Assembly: GCA_051883555.1 (NCBI GenBank)
Contig: JBJETY010000006.1
Span: 1 to 15,879 of the forward strand
Length of the DNA stretch: 15,879 nt
Origin: CAG-917 sp051883555
GTDB lineage: Bacteria > Bacillota > Clostridia > Christensenellales > CAG-917
Reading direction: 5' to 3'
Under the pieces are notes generated by a model. It had not been told where the DNA came from. It saw nothing but the letters and a program-made list of their open reading frames with translations, and searched no databases. The position numbers were made by a program, and so were the translations under genes. Shown here in pieces: positions 13,209 through 15,879 of the stretch. How positions within the stretch are numbered: the first letter of the stretch is position 1; the number at the start of each line of letters is the position of its first letter.

Positions 13209-14026
13209 TGGCAAAGTTGTATATTGTCGGTACGCCGATAGGAAATTTAAACGATATATCCTCGCGGGCAATCGAAACGTTAAAAAGCGTCGACGTCATT
13301 GCTTGCGAAGACACGAGGCATTCTTTGCCGCTTCTTAATCATTTCGGAATTTCAAAAAAACTGATAAGCTATCATAAATTTAATGAGGAAGAAATGAAGG
13401 GGCGTATAGGCGATATGATTTCAGGCGGCGACAACGTGGCTTTGATATCCGACGCGGGTATGCCGTCCGTGTGCGACCCGGGCGCGACTTTGGTTTCCTA
13501 TTGCCATAAAAACGGCATAGAAGTTGAAGTGGTGCCGTCTGCCACCGCAGTGACAAGCGCAATGGCGCTTGCCGGACTCAGTGCGAGCGGATTTTTATTT
13601 TTAGGTTTTTTGCCTTCTAAGCATAACGAAAAGGTCGAGTTGCTTTCCGATTATGCGTCTGTCAAAGTTCCCGTTGCTATATACAGTGCGCCGCACGATA
13701 TTTTCGACGACGCAAAAGCTATGTACGAGGCTTTTGGCGACAGAAAGGCATACGTCGTAAAGGAACTCACGAAAGTGCACGAGAGGGTTGAATTTACTTC
13801 ACTTAAAGATTTTAATATTTGCGAGCCGAAAGGGGAATACGTCCTTATAGTCGAGGGCGGAAACCCTGAAAATCCTTTAAACGAACTTACGATTGAAGAA
13901 CATATTCAAAGTTATATGAATCTCGGCGAAGATAAAAAGAATGCCATAAAGCTTGTAGCAAAAGACAGGGGAATGAGTAAAAACGACGTATATCAACTGG
14001 CTTTAAAGTTGAAAGATAAAAATTAA
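13208..14026 (+). CDS. rsmI: 16S rRNA (cytidine(1402)-2'-O)-methyltransferase
   Basis: A 272-residue tetrapyrrole-methylase-fold enzyme that 2'-O-methylates C1402 in the ribosomal P site. Diagnostic blocks are LYIVGTPIGNLNDISSRAIE (4-23), IACEDTRHSLPLLNHFGI (31-48), ALISDAGMPSVCDPG (78-92) and VVPSATAVTSAMALAGL (108-124, in which this family's P-GPSA loop reads VPSATA). The C-terminal region has the short DRGMSKNDVYQLALKLK helix seen in RsmI. AAGGAG (13191-13196) lies 11 bases before the ATG, inside the end of the preceding gene. It partners functionally with ribosome and tRNA modification genes on both sides. Confidence 0.96.
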   Translation: MAKLYIVGTPIGNLNDISSRAIETLKSVDVIACEDTRHSLPLLNHFGISKKLISYHKFNEEEMKGRIGDMISGGDNVALISDAGMPSVCDPGATLVSYCHKNGIEVEVVPSATAVTSAMALAGLSASGFLFLGFLPSKHNEKVELLSDYASVKVPVAIYSAPHDIFDDAKAMYEAFGDRKAYVVKELTKVHERVEFTSLKDFNICEPKGEYVLIVEGGNPENPLNELTIEEHIQSYMNLGEDKKNAIKLVAKDRGMSKNDVYQLALKLKDKN

Positions 14027-14114
14027 AGAAAATACGGAAAGAAATTTTCAATCGAAGCGTGAAATTTCAACCGAAAGTAACGCTTAAACATAGGTATACA
14101 GCATAGGTATTAAT

Positions 14115-14642
14115 ATGAACATAGTATTGTTAGAACCGGAAATTCCGCAGAATACGGGAAATATAGTCAGGACGGCGGCGGCAACGGGAAGCGTTGTCCA
14201 TCTTATCGAGCCGTTGGGGTTCGATATATCGGAAAAAGCGGTTAAAAGAGCGGGCTTGGATTATTGGCATTACGTTGACGTAAGAGTATATAAAAATCTT
14301 CTTGATTTTTTGGAAAAGAATTTTTCGGGCGCGTTTGTCGAAAAAAATTCTACTTATAAATTGAATACGGACGCAAGGCTTTTTTACGCTTCTACAAAAG
14401 CGGCGCACCGCCACGACGAAGTGGAATTCCGTGACGGCGATTATATAATGTTCGGTAAAGAAACCAAAGGTTTGCCGGAAGAACTCTTAAACGAAAATTA
14501 TGATAATGCTTTCAGAATTCCCATGATAGGCGATATAAGGTCGTTGAACCTTGCAAATTCCGTAGCCATCGTCGTATACGAAGCTTTAAGGCAGACGGGG
14601 TATAGCGGTTTTAATTTTAAAGGTCATCTTACAAAGTTTTAA
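14115..14642 (+). CDS. trmL: tRNA (cytidine(34)-2'-O)-methyltransferase
   Basis: A 175-residue SPOUT-fold enzyme that methylates the 2'-OH of the wobble base in certain leucine tRNAs. It has motif 1 PEIPQNTGNIVRTAAATG (8-25), motif 2 YIMFGKETKGLPEELL (110-125) and motif 3 IPMIGDIRSLNLANSVAIVVYEALRQ (135-160), the knotted SAM site. HYVDVRVY (52-59) matches the TrmL-specific segment. Length is close to that of E. coli TrmL (157). It follows rsmI after 88 bases that contain a 9-base direct repeat (CATAGGTAT at 14089 and 14102) and a weak ribosome binding site (AGGT, 14105-14108). Whether it is read from rplI or from its own promoter cannot be decided. Confidence 0.95.
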   Translation: MNIVLLEPEIPQNTGNIVRTAAATGSVVHLIEPLGFDISEKAVKRAGLDYWHYVDVRVYKNLLDFLEKNFSGAFVEKNSTYKLNTDARLFYASTKAAHRHDEVEFRDGDYIMFGKETKGLPEELLNENYDNAFRIPMIGDIRSLNLANSVAIVVYEALRQTGYSGFNFKGHLTKF

Positions 14643-14976
14643 CCTGCTGACGAAGTTTAATTTGCATAGAACGAAAACGACGCTACAAAAGTCCGTATAA
14701 AAAATTCCGAAAAGTCAGGATTTCGGATTAAGATTTAATAAACGGATTAAGTTGAATAAATCTTCATTCATAAATCTTTAAAAATCATAATACCTAAATA
14801 AAACGGCTCGCAATCGGAGCCGTTTTATTTATCGCTAGATAGCATAGCAACGTTTAGTTGTTAATTGAGCAGTACGGTTTTTACTGCGTTTAAACTTTTT
14901 GAAAAGTTAAACTTTATTTAAACTTTTAGTAGGTTGCGTTAGTGCTTAAAGTCGCACGCAAATTTAAATTTTCACG
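14643..14976. other. Convergent intergenic region with terminator
   Basis: No coding sequence. It holds the bidirectional terminator at 14796-14830 and, to its right, an AT-rich stretch where TTTAAACTTTT is repeated (14889-14899 and 14917-14927). A short palindrome, AACTTTT-TG-AAAAGTT, is at 14893-14908. Confidence 0.6.
14796..14830. terminator. Bidirectional rho-independent terminator
   Basis: Fourteen-base arms 14796-14809 and 14817-14830 pair perfectly (core ACGGCTC/GAGCCGT) around a seven-base loop, with A-rich left and T-rich right ends. It can end the rplI-trmL transcript on the plus strand and the glycosyltransferase transcript on the minus strand. Confidence 0.92.
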
Positions 14977-15879
14977 CTATTTTTTTAAGTCTTCCTCGTA
15001 TTGTGCTTTAAGGTCGGGGAATTTTTTACAAAGCAAATCGAATAGAACGTCGGCTGCTTGTTCGCTTCCGTATTTGTCGTGATACTTCAAAGCGTTATCT
15101 TTCATTTCTTGCAATTTTGCAGGATTGTCGTAAAGTTCCTTAACCTTTTTTACTGCTTTTTTCGGATTTGAAATTTTCACGGCGTTTTTGACGTCGTCCG
15201 TATAATATTTTGCATTGCCTTTTTCGATAAAGGTAGCGCATTTCGTTATAATTTCCGCAACGCCGAAAAAGGTAGGTTCGGCAACCGACGAAGCGCCGCT
15301 CTTGCCCATGAATATATCCGCACAGGAAAGATATTCCAACACGTTTGACGAAAAGCCTTCGACAATAAGATTTATATTTTCATTCGGTTTTAAAGCTTTA
15401 AGCGCTTTGTACGCTTTTTCGTTGCTGCCGCATATAGCGACGACGTTCAGATTCATATCGGTTTTTACAAGACGTTTTACGATTTTTTCCGTTTTGCCTA
15501 TGCCGTATCCGCCTTCGAAAAGCACAATCGTCAGTCTGCTGTCAAGTCCTAATTCCTGTTTCGTTTCCGCTTTTTTTTCAAAGAGAGAAAACGCCTTTTC
15601 GCGGATAGCAAACGGAACGCATTTAAAATTGTCGTCGTTGAAACGTTTTTCGCGTTTTTTTGCGCTTTTGTAGCCGCGTTCGGTAGATATCATAACCATA
15701 TCGCTTTTTATGCGGTAAAAAGGTTGAAGGTAAACGTCCGGATTGTAGCTTACGATAATCGGTCTTTTCTTAGTTTTATTTGCAATGAGCGTCGGCGAAA
15801 AATGGGTGTTTACGACCATATCGGCGTCAAGCTCTTCCATATGCTTGATAGCTTTTTTTATAACGGGAACGTTGTAAAA
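14977..15879 (-). CDS. GT28/MGDG-synthase-like glycosyltransferase (partial, 5' end outside window)
   Basis: The frame is open from the right edge: 13 codons upstream of the ATG at 15840 (FYNVPVIKKAIKH) continue without a stop, so 300 C-terminal residues are visible and the start lies outside the window. The first part (DADMVVNTHFSPTLIAN) matches the N-terminal acceptor-binding domain of MGDG-synthase-type enzymes. The C-terminal sugar-nucleotide domain follows: LFEGGYGIGKTEKIVKRL (glycine-rich strand-loop), VVAICGSNEKAY, and GKSGASSVAEPTFFGV (donor-binding loop with the conserved S/G-A-S-x-x-E). Relatives (UgtP-like and MurG-like) add glucose or galactose to diacylglycerol at the cytoplasmic face of the membrane. 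Lipid glycosylation is the likely role, but donor and acceptor are not determined. The basic C-terminus (CKKFPDLKAQYEEDLKK) has no membrane helix. Confidence 0.85.
   Translation of the reverse strand, partial: FYNVPVIKKAIKHMEELDADMVVNTHFSPTLIANKTKKRPIIVSYNPDVYLQPFYRIKSDMVMISTERGYKSAKKREKRFNDDNFKCVPFAIREKAFSLFEKKAETKQELGLDSRLTIVLFEGGYGIGKTEKIVKRLVKTDMNLNVVAICGSNEKAYKALKALKPNENINLIVEGFSSNVLEYLSCADIFMGKSGASSVAEPTFFGVAEIITKCATFIEKGNAKYYTDDVKNAVKISNPKKAVKKVKELYDNPAKLQEMKDNALKYHDKYGSEQAADVLFDLLCKKFPDLKAQYEEDLKK

Overview
The window looks like chromosome from a low-GC, Gram-positive-type bacterium, most likely an uncultured Clostridia/Firmicutes lineage. The signs are AAGGAG-type ribosome binding sites, AT-rich spacers, strong sigma-A-like promoters with a TGn extension, a BaiN-type flavoprotein, a DUF1540 protein, an XRE-cupin/pot polyamine operon and an rplI/rsmI translation cluster. 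There are no phage, transposon or CRISPR genes. Family assignments come from reading motifs, not from a database search.

Layout. 1-137 holds a tRNA-Val(GAC) on the minus strand. 502-2017 is a two-gene operon: a BaiN/HI0933-type flavoprotein and a MarR regulator, followed by a membrane-embedded M28 metallopeptidase (2093-3316). A bidirectional terminator (3500-3530) separates these from the minus-strand operon XRE-cupin regulator, potA, potB, potC, potD (8822 down to 3695), a polyamine ABC importer with overlapping or closely spaced genes. It is driven by a near-perfect promoter whose leader carries inverted-repeat operator-like sites. potC is broken by a 74-bp inverted/direct duplication with the exact signature of a double template switch.

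9420-10631 encodes a dGTPase-like HD phosphohydrolase whose promoter puts the predicted transcription start on the A of its ATG, so the mRNA is probably leaderless. Upstream of it lies a degenerate tandem array with a period of about 21 bp. 10868-11446 encodes an unrecognised protein made of six 23-residue repeats. A small DUF1540 cysteine protein (minus strand) is divergent from the translation cluster rplI, trmN6-like methyltransferase, rsmI, trmL (12062-14642). The window ends inside a minus-strand GT28/MGDG-synthase-like glycosyltransferase that runs off the right edge.

The most notable points are the template-switch disruption of potC, the two candidate leaderless genes sharing a -10/ATG arrangement, the 21-bp array, the doubly anchored PotD, and the 23-residue repeat protein.
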